Origin: Hericium rajendrae | Lineage: Eukaryota; Basidiomycota; Agaricomycetes; Russulales; Hericiaceae | Direction of reading: 5' to 3' | Assembly (NCBI GenBank): GCA_033439255.1 | Contig: CM065889.1 | Location: 1-64,000, forward strand | DNA: 64,000 bases | Shown here: one piece after another, positions 11,129-23,900 of the stretch | Layout: each line of letters begins with the position of its first letter | How positions within the stretch are numbered: the stretch's first letter is position 1 | Notes under the pieces: model-generated | What the model was told of the DNA's origin: nothing | Seen by the model: only the letters and a program-made list of their open reading frames with translations | Database searches by the model: none | Translations under genes and position numbers: made by a program

Positions 11129-12549
11129 TCACATCATCATGTTGAAGCCGCCGTTATTGCCGCCGCCACCAGCAGCGATGGAGTGGGTGGGCTTCATGGA
11201 GCCCATGCCGTCCAAGTCATCCCGGACCCACGCGCCGCCGGCGAAACTGCCAGGGTTGGAGGACGAGGACGGGGCTCGCGCGTGCGGTGGGGAATTGCCG
11301 TACGCACTGCCGGTGCTCATGCTTCCGCCACGAGAGCGGATGCCGTGTTGGCCGGAGCCAACAGACGACGTGTCGTCGCTGTCGATGGGGCTAGCATAGC
11401 CATGGGCGCCGTGGCCGTGCTGCTGCCGGGAGATGCCCGGAAAGTAGGAGTTGGCCCCAAAGTTGTTGGGGCTAGGACCTGAGCCCTGCGGGCCACCAAA
11501 AAGGACGCTCTGGCTGCTGAACTGCTGCAGCTGCTGGGATGCAAGGAGCTGGTTGTTCCAGTTGGACTTGTCCGCGTCGAGAGGAAGGTTCATGCCCGCA
11601 AGTGGGAACTGTCCGGGATATTGAGCGGCAGACACTTGCGGGTGGGAGTCGTATAAGGATGCCATGGCAGGATTCTCGTAAGAAACGCCGGGAACGGCCT
11701 GGGCAATCATGGGGCCGCCATGCGCAGTAGGGCGGGGAAGGATATGAGGAAGGTGGCCGGCGCCGGGGATGGTGGATCCGCCTACGTTGAAAGGCGCATT
11801 CTTCGCAAATGCCGCGACCATTGGGTTGCGCAGGTCATCCGGGTCATCGGGGAGCGATGCACCAGCAAGCCCGCTGGACATGGGGACATCATCCTCATCT
11901 CCGTAGCCACCGTCACCGTCGTCGTCGTCATCGTTGACAATGGCGAGCACCTCGACCTCGCCACTAAGAACCATAGCGAAGGCCTCGCTGCGAACGGGTT
12001 CCTCGACGCGAGGGAGGTTGGCGCGGTCACGCCATTCGTTAAGCTCACGACGGAGGGCATCGGACTCGAGTTTGGCAAGGCGAAGCTCACGGGACGCCAT
12101 GAGGCGGTGACGGCGGGAGGCGTGGATGTGGGCGATTGACGAGTTGACGATGGCAGACTTGGAAGGGCGACGGATTTGGGACAGGTTCGGAAGAAGAGCG
12201 GCCAAATCCTTGTCACAGATATCAGAAAAGATGTCACATGAGCGATGATGAAACGTACCAAAAATCTGCCGTTGAGCGTCTCTCTGCGCTGGCGTTCCAC
12301 GGCGTTGTGGGTCGCTCTGCGCTCAGCGGTGTTTGCACGTCGAGAGGGCTTGCGTTTGGAACTGGCGGCAGAGCCGTTGAGAGCGGTGTTGCCGCTCTGA
12401 ACGGAGGCCTGATCGGCCGGAGGAGGCAGGGCCAACGTTTGAACAGCGTTGGTAGGCGAGACAGGCGTCTGCGGAGGGTTGGGGCTGTCGGCAGAGGACG
12501 GAGACTGACCAGAGGACGGAGAAGACGGGATGGGGATGGAGAGAGCCAT
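11129..12549 (-). CDS. bHLH transcription factor
   Basis: Two exons, 12549-12259 and 12208-11129, around a 50-base intron (GTACGT..AAG) give 456 residues. The intron splits the helix-loop-helix after NGRFL; the next exon starts DLAALLPNL, so the domain is restored. The basic region (about residues 75-90) reads ERRATHNAVERQRRETLN and has the H..ER..RR residues that contact E-box DNA. The loop and second helix follow to about residue 125, then a leucine-containing helix (LRLAKLESDALRRELNEW) that may extend dimerisation. The rest is low complexity: an acidic run of aspartates near 190, then glutamine, glycine and serine-rich sequence, as in activation regions. A more upstream ATG at 12582 is possible. 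The target pathway cannot be told from sequence. Confidence 0.9.
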
Positions 12550-15500
12550 TGCGATTGGTATAATAAACGACAGGGAAAGCAAGCACGAGCGAAGGATGTC
12601 TATGAAGTTGGTGATAAATGAGACCCGAGAGCAAGAGAACGTTTTTTGGCAGGATGCGGGGCGGGGCCAGGCAGACAGAACGGGTACGCGATGCAGAAGC
12701 TCAGCGGAATCCGGATGCTGTCAGGTGAAGGATGGAGTCGCGAGCGGGGCTCAAGCGAAGGGCGTCAAAGAGGAAGGTGGATCGACAGGGGAGAAATTGC
12801 AGTCGCGAGCAGAGCTCAAGCGTGCTGCTGGTCCTTCGGGGATGGCGGGAGTAGAGAAGCCGGCAAGGGTCGCGAGGATCTGGAGATAAGGGTTGAAGCG
12901 GTGGTAGGACGTGAAGAGACGGGGGAACGTACACCAGGCGTTATCCTTGTTACGGCGAGGGGTGTCGGAAGAGAAGGAGGGGACGAGCAAAGGGGAAGGG
13001 CAGATGCTCAGAGGACCATAAAGATGGCGAGGGGGGAGGAGGAGGACAACGTCTACTTGTTACCGTTTTACAACTCCACCCCATCAACTTCAACCTCCGC
13101 CATCACTCACGTGCACCCACCCATTCGGATTTCTCTCCAGTATTTCCTCCGTCAATCCATTATCTCATGATCCCTTCCATCTCCGGAACTTTCCACCATG
13201 CCATGCTCTTTGTCCACAGAAACCCTCGCTCCCTATATACATATCTCCATCACGATCCTGGCCTAGTCGAAGCCATGATCTGCACGCCGACTTCCAACTC
13301 ATCTCACGTTCTGCTCATCCATGTACATACCACTGATTCGGAGGCATCGTCTCCATCCTATATCTGCAGTACTAGGCCGGTCCCGCCCTACCTGCGTCAT
13401 CCTTCTGTACTCGTCCTTGACGGGCCTTCCTGGGTCTTCTGTCTCATTTCGCATAACACCGCGGACTTCCATTCCTCCCTCGAGGATGCCGCCGATCTAC
13501 CGCCGGCCCCGCTGTTGCCTGCCGCACAGGCTGAACATCATCAGCCGCATCGCCTCGCGTCAGCGAATCTCGACGTCTGAGTGCCCATCTCACCGCAGCG
13601 CAAATTTGCCGCCGACACGTGTTTTGCCTTGACGACCATTCTCAGCGATGCCTCTTGTCGAGACATGCAAGCCTATAATTCTTCCCAGATTGATGTTACA
13701 TTGACGAACAACAGCTTGCGTGGCTGAACCGCCGACCTATCCTTGTATGGTGAGCCATTGAATTGAGATCCTGTCGAGACAGCCGCGTTTCATTGTCAAG
13801 CAAACTAGCCATGGGTCATTGGCGCATTTCAATTTCAACGTTACAACTCGGTAAGATATCCTAGACTGTATTTGACTCTAATAACAATCCTTTGCACAGC
13901 TTGATAGACATTTCAAGAACGGCTTTATTACAGTGCCGACGCCGACTGCTTATCACTGTATTTTGATCTCGAAGACGATTATTGCTGATTGATCTTTCCT
14001 TAGAAACGTTCTGAAACGTTGGCTGCTACGCTTCTCCTTTCAAGCGCGATTGATGGCAGAAGACAAAGTGGTCGTGGATTCCTGCTTTTTCTGCTCTGTG
14101 CACCTCAGTACATGTCGCTGCAACGTAATATCCCCATGCCAATTCCTGCTGCAGGGCGGCCTGAGCTTTGCGCGCTGAACTCGCACCTCCGCTACGAGCT
14201 GCTCCGGGCTCTCGGTATTGCATTGCACGATATCGCCGCACGTCCACGACTCAGATAGCTCCGAGCTTCGCGATCGAACTGTCTGTTGAGGGGAAGCCGC
14301 ACATCACATATTCCTATCCTGATTCATCGTGCGAAGGTGCGCGACATACCGTAAGTCTGGAGGCACCGACAGCCGCCAATATTGCGGCACAGCACTGACA
14401 CAGCTTAGGTCCCCGCACGCACCGATGCAGCTGATCCGAGCTCTTGCGGCTGCCATCAGAGTGCGGGGAGTCGCAGTTCGCTGGATGCGTCGGCGGGGCT
14501 GTGCGCGAGATTCCCAGTTTGCTTGCATCGCTTCGGCCCTGCGCATGCTGGCCATAACCTCTCAAATAAGCATCAGTACTCATATCGACCCGCGGTGCAG
14601 TGGAACTGCAAGCGAGATAACTGCATGGCTTCAATGCCATTTGTGCATGTGGAGCTTATTTACAGCGGTATGGCGCGCTTTATGGTAGAGAATTCGCAAG
14701 TACGAAGAAATCGCACGATTTATAAGAGGATATGTACGCCGTCATCACCGTGGCTTCATGACCATTAATGCCAAGCTCACCGCGCATTTTTTGACCCGTG
14801 ATAAACACACTCAGCCATCCGGCTCAAAACACCAGAGGTAAAAAGTACTTATGCGTCAGCTTTTAGATCAACCGGAGCCAGGGTGGGACGAGCCTTGCGT
14901 GTGGCCTCCAAATCCACACAGTACCATTCCGAGAGCATCTGTCGATCGCGCCGGACGCCACGCTGCAGATACATGAGGGTCAGAAATCCGCGCTTCGAAA
15001 GAAACAAGATATATTGCCCAGCGCATTTTGAGTGCGCAAGTCCAGATTCGAAGGTAAAATCGGGCGGGGGACCACATGCCCTGATAAGATCGTCTATGGT
15101 CATTCGTCCGAAGCACAGGTTGCATCCTGGTAAGTCCATGTGGGTTCACAAAGCGAGCGCTGCAGCAGCATGGACATCCCGAAGAGATCTGGTGGCGTAA
15201 CAGTGTCGACGTGCCACGATGCGGACGACGCTACTTTTTAGAGTCAGAAGAAGTCGTCACCGGGCCAGCGGGCGGGGGTGCATGCTCACTTGTGCACAAG
15301 TCCAGGGCGTGCAGCATGTTGCGCACGTAAAATAGACGTGACTGCCATGGGAACTGCGGGTTAACAATCTTTTAATGATGCACACGAGGCGTCCGGAGGT
15401 GCGGACGTAGATGAGCATCCGCGATCAGAGGTGCCTTGGCAAATGTTCTTGTTGCTCGCTTGACAAAGAGGCGGTCCATATCTTCATGCCTGAAATGAAG

Positions 15501-16613
15501 ATACATTTGCATTTCTCATATTGTTAGAGAAGCATGAATGCTGATTTGCGTACTTGTCATTCGGGATGGGTTGCCCTGCTCAATAGCACACATAACTATC
15601 ACATATAAAACACGATTTGTAGTAGAACCACCGAAACGTCATGATCCAATGTACAAGGCGCACCTTCGAGCCCCTATCCAGAGCGAGCGGTAATCGCCCA
15701 GAGATCAGGGGTGCCCATTGGCATACCACGGAAGAGAAGAACCTGCCGAACACTGAAGAGTGAGTCCGGACATGGAAGGAATCCTCCAAAGCACGCCTAC
15801 ATCGGTGAAGAAGGCGTGAGGAGCTGATTTTAGCAGCAGAAGATGCGCTGGTGCCCATCCACCTGACGTCAAAGGACAGCTCACACAGAATCGCCAGCAA
15901 AGCACCAGAGGACACCTGAACCCGACGAGGCGGCGGCGGTATTGCCCAGGGACGCGAGAACGACCGAGAACGGTGCATATGCCGCTGCGAGCCGCGAGTT
16001 TCTGATGCGCACTTCCGTCATCGCGCTTCGCAATTCCCATCGAGGACGGAAGCAAGAAGCGCCGGCGAAAGAGGGCACGAGCCCGGGACCGCTCAGGACC
16101 GACGTCTAGAAAACGACTCGCTGGCTTTAGTCGGTCGTCTCGGTGGAAGCGAAAATCACGAGTCAAGGAGGATGCTCGGACGAGATTGTGAAGGCCATGG
16201 AAGCTCCATACACCTGATATGTATAGGTCTGTATCTGTCCGTATGGGCGCGCGTCATGCCGATGCGAGTCGTGTGAGACTTTACAGTACCTATTCAGCTT
16301 GCCTTGGATGATGTCAGTGACTATCGACCGTTCAGAAGACAACAGCAAGAAGGACAACACCAGAGGACAACATCAGAGGACAAAACCGGTACCAGAAGAC
16401 ATCTCGGCCGCCATGTTGGATGAAATGATGACTTTTGACTTGATTGAGCTCCGCGACGGTTGCTAGGGTTTTGCCTCCGCGTCAGTGATGACATAATCGT
16501 AATGCGGGGAAGGTCACGTCCTCGACGCGGCTCTAAGACCCGGCCGCTGAGCGCGACTGTTTCGACAACGCTGCAGGCGTTGACATCAAACTCCGTTCAT
16601 TCTCTGCGGCAGG
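12550..16613. other. Four-kilobase stretch without a convincing gene
   Basis: Many short open frames occur (for example 13167-13580 plus, 14849-15139 minus, 15705-16166 minus). None shows a known domain, a duplicate in the window or a clean splice structure. 12550-13170 is likely promoter and leader of the bHLH gene. 16320-16400 has repeated CAGAGGACAACA-type short words. This could hold a long non-coding transcript or species-specific genes that I cannot recognise. Confidence 0.4.
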
Positions 16614-18945
16614 ATGCATTTTGTCACTCGCAATGCTGTTCGCGCAGGCCGGCGCGCGACGCAGGTGTCAGTAGTGCAGAGATCATACCATGCATCCGTA
16701 CTACCATCCCTCATCTCGGCCTCTTCACCAGAATTCCAGGCGAAGGCGAAGGCCATGGATGAAGTGATTGCTGATCTGGAGGCAAAGACTGCGGCTGCGA
16801 GGCTCGGAGGCGGCGCGAAGGCGGCAGAGCGAATGCGAAGCAAGGGCAAGAAGCTGCCTCGTGAACGGTCCGCGGATTCCACATGGCTTGTTTGCTATCG
16901 CGAGTTTAAGAGACTGATGCATGTTTCTGTAGCCTTGCCCTTCTCCTGGATCCCCATACGCCATTTCTCGAGCTGTCTGCTTTAGCCGCTCACGATGTAT
17001 ACCCCGAAAGTGTTCCAGGAGCAGGAATTGTCACTGGCATTGGCCGGATATCCGGCCGCGAGTGTATGGTGGTGGTAAATGATGCGACTGTCAAAGGTGG
17101 ATCCTACTACCCTCTCACGGTTGGGCTCTTCGATTTCGGCGCATTTTTGGAGGCTCAAATCTGCTTAGGTTAAGAAGCACCTGCGAGCGCAGGAAATTGC
17201 AAGAGAACACGGCCTACCGTGTGTCTATGTTGGTGCGTACTAATTGTCATGACCCACATAATCTCCATTTTTCTCACCTGGAATGGACGCAGTTGAATCC
17301 GGCGGAGCTGCCCTTCCATATCAGGCCAATGTAAGCCTACATCGACGCTGTAACAATACAGATGACTTCGGAACTGACGCAACTTGCAGGTGTTCCCAGA
17401 CAAAGAGCATTTTGGCCGAATCTTCTACAACATGGTCCGTAGTTCAAATTGTGACAAGCTTCCTTCACCCATGCCATGTAGGCTCAAATGTCAGCTCTTG
17501 GAATACCCCAAATAGCGATTGTGCACGGAATATCCGTCGCTGGTGAGTTCACGCCTTGGTCTCTCATGAAAGAAAAGTGGTGCTAGCAAGACCACGTACA
17601 GGCGGGGCATATGTCCCTGCAATGGCAGACGAGAATATCATAGTCCGAGAGCAAGGCCGCATCTTCCTCGCAGGACCTCCGCTCGTCAAAGCTGCGACTG
17701 GCGAGGAGGTCGACGAGGAGACCCTCGGCGGCGGTCAGATGCACTCAAGCGAAAGCGGCGTGACAGATCACCTAGCCCGAGATGACGAGCATGCCGTTGC
17801 CATCGCGCGGGGAATCATCAGCGATCTCGGGAACGCGGGCAGCAGAGAAGTCCCAGTAAGAGCCGGATGAAGTGTGTCACGTTCTCGAACTCACAGCATT
17901 TCATAGCCTCCCGCACCTGCAGAAGATCCCCTGTACTCTGCGTCCGAGCTCCACGGCATCGTTGGCACTGACTTGCGTCAACCGTTCGACATGCGCGACG
18001 TGATCGCGCGCATCGTTGATGGCAGCCGATTCCGAGAGTTCAAGAAAGAATACGGGCCTACGATTGTCACGGTACGCAGCAGCAATGATCCAACTTCTGA
18101 ACCTGGTCTAAGCTAGATTAGGGCTTTGCAAACGTTCATGGATACCCAGTCGGCATCGTCGCCAACAATGGCATTTTGTTCTCTCCATCGGCACTGAAAG
18201 CGACACACTTCATTCAGCTGTGTTCACAGCGACAGATACCCCTGCTTTTCCTAGTCAACGTGACAGGATACATGGTTGGTTCGAAAGCAGAGAAAGGCGG
18301 CATTGCGAAGGATGGCGCAAAGATGGTCAGAGCTGTCGCGTGCGCCGATGTACCCAAGTTGACTGTCGTGGTGGGCGGAAGTTTCGGTGCTGGTAACTAC
18401 GGTAAGTGGCTTTGATTCTGACGGAAGAAGGTTCGCTGATCAGTCGATCAGGAATGGCTGGTCGTGCCGTAAGTCTTTCATGGGTCATTGGGGCTGTGAA
18501 ATTCTAATCTGTGAACTAGTACTCACCACGTTTCCTGTGGATGTGGCCAGTAAGCGGCATTTGAACGCTAACGGGATAGATTATTGATGCTGTTGATTCC
18601 TGGTCAGAATGCGAAAGTGTCAGTCATGGGATCTGGTCAGCTATCGCAAGTCATGCAAACCGTCTCGCGGTAGGTTTGATCATGACACTTTCATTCTGCC
18701 GGGCCTCATCGCTTTCTTATGTCAGTGATCCTTCACAACACGCTCTTCTAAAAGCTGAGATCGAGGCGCAATCGTCCTCGCTCTACGCTACAGCTCGGTT
18801 GTGGGATGATGGCGTCATCAAACCGACGGATACTCGAGATGTCGTCGGTCTCGGTCTCGCGTTGGCTGCGCGCCAGCGGTCCGGGCGCGGGAGTACCGCA
18901 ACTTGGGACGGTGATGGCAAAGGGTTCGGCGTGTATCGAATGTAG
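16614..18945 (+). CDS. Methylcrotonoyl-CoA carboxylase beta chain, mitochondrial
   Basis: Carboxyltransferase subunit of the biotin enzyme that converts 3-methylcrotonyl-CoA to 3-methylglutaconyl-CoA in leucine breakdown. I traced 13 exons: 16614-16867, 16933-17119, 17169-17232, 17293-17330, 17390-17434, 17482-17542, 17602-17855, 17907-18071, 18122-18401, 18452-18468, 18520-18549, 18608-18669, 18726-18945. They total 558 residues, close to the usual 560. The N-terminus is arginine-rich without acids, as in a mitochondrial import signal. Diagnostic stretches are [77 protein letters not shown] and GAGNYGMAGRAYSPRFLW. The first donor (GTCCGC) is unusual but required by frame. The biotin-carrying alpha subunit is not in the window. 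The last exons of 17 and 30 bases would be easy to miss in automatic annotation. Confidence 0.95.
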
Positions 18946-19441
18946 CTGCGCCGTGAGAGCGTTGTGTACTTATCGTAATTCAAGCCAGGAAGATCAGCCG
19001 GTGAAAGGCTAATCCATTGCTGAGGATTGAATTGTCTTCGTGATCGAGCCAATATCCAGACCAGTACCTGTAAAATCAAAAACTTCGTGCTTCCATTGAT
19101 ATCATGCCCATCAACATCACTGAGGATCGTCGTCCCTAGACGCGGTCGCCTGAGAGAAAGACGTCGTATTTAGCATTGACACTGACAGCGCGAGATGATA
19201 TTAATGCTTATGGAAACAAGACAATATAAATACCACAAAAGATACATGATGTGTGCTGCTGTACAGGACGTTGACATGGACATTGAAGATATCGAAGAGA
19301 CAACAACAGAACGAAAAGCGAAGAGATGCACGAGCATAGGTATAGCAGTGCAACCAGAAATGTGACAGAGAGGACCGGGAGCACGACTAGGCTAGTCTCC
19401 GTTGCTGACCTCGCACAGAAGACAGTCGTTCTGTGTAACGA
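18946..19441. other. Convergent intergenic stretch
   Basis: This holds the 3' flanks of the carboxylase gene and of the BUB2-like gene, which point at each other. I see no further gene. Probable polyadenylation-type AATAT/ATAAAT sequence lies near 19200-19230. Confidence 0.5.
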
Positions 19442-20677
19442 CTAGGCTATGACTTCGTACGGATGACGCACGAGCTCGTCATACAACTCGGCGGGAAGAT
19501 CGCGTACAAGAGTCACAGCGATTCCGATGACCGGAAGTGCTTCGAGCGGAGGAAACGTGCGAAGCAGACGCATAGGCCTGGAACAACGTTAGTACGAAAT
19601 CAAAGGCACCAGAAGAAGGATACGCACGAAGACGAGTTCATGACTTTTTCGCGCATCAAAAGGAGTTGTGCGATGACGCACAGTACGTTCAGATGCACAC
19701 CAAACGCAAGGAGGAAGTCCCATAGTTGGAGGACTTGGTCAAGCGGTGGAGTGCACGCGCAGAGAGTGAGGACGGCTGCACAGAATATTAAGATACGTCA
19801 TTTGCTGGAATAGCCAGGCTACTCACAAGGGAAAGCGTATATTTCGGCGGAGAGATTTTTCGACCGAAGATAAGAATACAGCCCAGGATCTACGATCTTT
19901 AGACAGCGATCAAGTAGCTATATGAATATCCATTCAGCAAATGTATAGTCAGGTAGAAGGGGTAAGCGTTACCTTCAAGCCTCGATGCACTCCCTCTAAT
20001 GTAGGTTGAACGTACAAAGGACATGACTCCTCGATGAATTTAGCAAAACAGAAGAATGCCTCCACCTCAGACGGCATAGTATAGAGGAATGGCGCGGCGA
20101 GGACATTCATCCCTTGAACATATGTAAAACCAAGTTGCTGGCTTTCTTGTCGATCTGCAAACCGGTTAGTCCAGAGTTGACGAGCATCACGACCACGAAG
20201 CTCACCGTGATTTCGCCAGACGAAGGCGTCGAGCAATCGAACCAGCATATCCTCCCTTACGCGTTCCTTGAAACCACGATCCGTAGCTAATGTCCTGCTA
20301 AGAGTCAGCTTCCAATGCCCGGAAACAAAATCAACAAAACACACCGAAACGTATCATTGCGTATCTTCTCTCGGACTTCGCATGGTCCTCGCCCAACATA
20401 TTCAAGAAATGTATCAGCAGGCAGTTCGTTGACGCGTAGGAAGATCTTCCATATCCGCGGTCGTAGTGTTGGGTCCTGAACTGGCTTAGGGCCTGTCAAG
20501 TTCCTCAAGGCTCTGAAGTGGACTCACAACGGCAGATGGAATTCCTTCGATAAGAATTAACCGCCTCAGCTTCTTAACGGCCTCTTCTGTATCTTGCGCT
20601 GAACGCGCTTTCGATGAAGATCTCGGTTGATTTAAGATCTTGTTGAACGAGTGTGCTGTTGCGGTTGCAGAAGCCAT
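19442..20677 (-). CDS. Bub2/Cdc16-type TBC-domain GTPase-activating protein
   Basis: Part of the two-component GAP that keeps the Tem1/Spg1 GTPase of the mitotic-exit or septation network inactive until the spindle is correctly placed. Exon 1 is 20677-20528, exon 2 is 20475-20345, exon 3 begins at 20294; further introns separate the remaining pieces down to the stop at 19444-19442. The TBC domain shows RPRIWKIFL, then YVQGMNVLAAPFL (the glutamine-finger region), FIEESCPLYVQPTLEGVHRG, YLRSKNLSAEIYAFP and LQLWDFLLAFGVHLNVL. These are hallmarks of Bub2/Cdc16 rather than general Rab GAPs. A 51-base in-frame intron after the NH of WRNH, restoring DRQESQ, is more likely than read-through. It shares a 291-base divergent promoter region with the AP-4-like gene. 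Confidence 0.9.
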
Positions 20678-20968
20678 GTTGAACTCGAAATCCTACTGAT
20701 GATAATGAGAGGAGTCCTCGCCAGCTACTGGTTTCTTCTTTTACACAGAGCGATGGGCGAAAGGAACGAGAACGAGACACAAGGCTGGCTGCCGCACCGA
20801 GGCCGCCCAACTGAGCGCGCATGTCATGTGCTGCGCGCAGCACGCGTTGGCGCCGTACTTTGGGCTCTCTCTGGTTTGGCAAGCTCTCTTCATGCGCTCA
20901 CGGTCACTGGGATTTCAGCACATCAGCGTTCAGCGTCCTGCACCCAACGTGTCATAGTGTGCGACGCC
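20678..20968. promoter_or_regulatory. Shared divergent promoter region
   Basis: The start codons of the Bub2-like gene (minus) and the AP-4 epsilon-like gene (plus) are 291 bases apart. The interval must hold both promoters. I see no clear TATA box. Confidence 0.5.
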
Positions 20969-23900
20969 ATGGACATCCCCTTCTCATCATCTGGTGCAAC
21001 CAGCAGGGAGCATTATAGGCTCGTGCGTCGTGTAGAATCGGCTACAACCATTCAAGACGCAGATCGAATTCTAGTGAGCGAGGTTGAATCTTTAGAAGCT
21101 CGTCTATCACGCACTAGTCTCGTATTAGTAGGTTTCTGTGTTGAACTACAGAGGTGTCGCTAATTTGGAGATTTTATTCAGGATCAAATCAAAGAGTGTC
21201 TAATATTGCTTCTTTACTGCTATACGACTGCTGTGACAGGCATTCCCTCAAGTCAGCTCGAATTCGCTCTATCTCATGCTGTGAGCCTCGCTGAAGCAGG
21301 CTCGACTCTATCGGAGAGAAGAGTAGGCACGTTGGCATATTATTTTGCACTTCTGATTTCCTAAGCAGCGCACAGGATATCTCTTCTGCACTGAGATTAT
21401 GCCTCCAGACCACGAACTTCGTCTCATGCTCGTGAATACCCTTCGAAAGGTAAGGAGATAATTTCGCGATCGCTTGATGCTCAGTCTTACGGTGGTATCA
21501 AGGATTTGGAATCACTCGATACCCCTCGGATCTGCCTCTCTTTGGATTATATCATTCAGTCTCCCTCAGATGACGTCGTGCCCGCTATCCAGTCTCGGCT
21601 GCGTGATCTGATATCACATAACTCGTCAGTATGTATTAAAGTGTTCTTGTTCTCCTTTTCACTGTTCATTTTCCCTGCAGACCTTACGTCCGACGTCGAG
21701 CAATCCTGGCATGCCGTGCGCTTGCTTCCCATGACTCCTCAATTATGCAGCATAACTCTGAAGGAATCATGCGTCGCCTGAAGGACACAGAGCCGATGGT
21801 CATTGCTTCTGCCGTCATTGTCTGTATCCGTCTACAGAAAGTAAGATTTTTCTGAAGGTGAAGCTGTACAAATTTTGACTTGGCTCAGAATAGTCTGATT
21901 GACGAAGGCGCGCGTTCTGCCATCACCAACATCTTGCGACATTCTCGCAAATCCTTGACAGTCTCTGCAGTATCAAAGCAGCTGACGTTAAATTGTCTGA
22001 GATTCCTGCGCTCCGCCGAGTAAGTGCCTCGAACAAATCATCTCATTATTCTGATAGGCATCACTTTGGATTCCAGACCCTCGACGACAGATGTTCAGCT
22101 TGTTTTGGATCTGATTCATGACGTTTCAACGACTGGCTCCCGCACATACAGTAACATTTTTCCCCCTTCCTGCGTGAAAACTATACTCAAATCAGACGCT
22201 AGGCGTTCTGTTAGAAAGTTTCAGAGTCCTGCAGTCTATATCTCCAGACAAGCTGTCAGCTACCCAACGTCCCAAAGTCGCGTCAGCCGTCGCCGATGTC
22301 AGGCACCTTCTGTCTTCGGACCTCCCTGCAGATCGATATGTCTTCTTATCTTGTATAGAATGTGTTCACCCCGACTTGTGGGCCGGCACATCTCCAGAAA
22401 CGACAGCAGTCCTCGACGCCTGGGAGGTCGAACGTATCATGCAGCTTCTGGAGTCGCCGGATAAGAGTATTCGAAGGAAGGTAAGTACCAAAGGCTTTCT
22501 AGAGGGCAACGCTGACATAGAAACAGACGCTGCGGTTATTATCGAGAGTTGACACCGGAATCATCACATCATATTTTGACCAACTTTCACAAGCCTTGGA
22601 TGGCTCCTTTCCGCCGTCTGACGAGCTCGTTTGCCGTCTTCTGGAGATCGTTGAAGTCCTGTCCGCGGATGACGGAGAGACTTACGCCCAGTTCGTGCAG
22701 AACATCTGCAAGTCTCTAACTACCGCGTCGAAACAGGCAGGACCAAGGACTGTTTGTCAACCAGCAGTGGAGGCAATTCTGGCTTATGTTGGAGATCGTG
22801 AGTCGCTCATCCCTCAGTCTCGGTCATGATCTCACAGTCAGCAGGCGACCCGACGTTCAATTTGAGCTTCGCAACAAACGTCCTCACAACCATTGTCGAT
22901 TCGAGCGATCCTCCAAACTCGACTTTCATGGTCATCGCCGCTGCTTTAGCATGTGAATACACAGGCCGTGTCCCCGTTGCACCAACTGCTTTGTTGCAGA
23001 CAATCGCGCCCAAACTTCAATCATACCCTGGTACGCCTATCTTTAAAATCGATGAGCCGTGATCTCACCTATCTTCAGCTTCGGTGCAGGACGCCTGTCT
23101 TCTGACCATGTTGCGACTAGCGGCGGAATGTGACAAAGTTCCACCAGAAATGATGGACAATGTCGTCGCTCTGGGCGTTATATCTGGACGCCATATTCAA
23201 CGTGTGCGCCAGTTCTCTATATCTTTACGTTTTTATAACGGAACTCACCTTTTCTCCAGCGATGTGATCAATTTAGAGATCTTGCAAATCAGCATGATAC
23301 ACTAAAAGACATCATCTCGAATGCTCAATCTCGCTCTGTACGATTTAGTATCATCTCAGGGTCCGAGTCCGCTGACCCGTCCCAGCTTCCAGATTTCGTT
23401 GCTGCGCTCGAGACATACCAGCCCTCTCCATCTCGACCATCGAGAGAACGGCAAGAAACACACCATGAATCCACATCGCGTCGATCGTCCTCGGTCAGCT
23501 CCCGCACCTCTCAGCCAGGCTCTAAACTGCGCTATGCGGCGTACGACCCGCCTCCCCCCGTCTCGCGCACGGGCCGCCCGCGTATTGGCGTGCGGACTGC
23601 AAGCAGCTCACGATCGACGACGTCGCTCGATCCGTCCGAAGACTTGCGGCCTGGAAGCGCTCTGAGCGGAACGAGCGGCCACGGGCCGGCATCAGACGAT
23701 GTGCTCTCGCGGACAGCGACCGCTGGAGAACTGGCACTTGCAGCAGGCAGCGAGGAGCTGCGCCGTTTGTCGAATGCGGCGGTGAGTCGCGTAATGGTCA
23801 ATGGCGATGAAGGCCTTCTCATTCTCCCTTGACAGACAACCAAGACTGCAACTCCGTCCTCGCGGAAGGAAACGCATATTGATCAATTGGTATGTCAAGT

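Noticed and set aside
11539-12621. Several plus-strand open frames over the bHLH gene
   Set aside because: They are antisense shadows of GC-rich coding sequence with no domain.
15705-16166. 153-codon minus-strand frame
   Set aside because: No recognisable motif and no intron structure; several frames are open here by chance.
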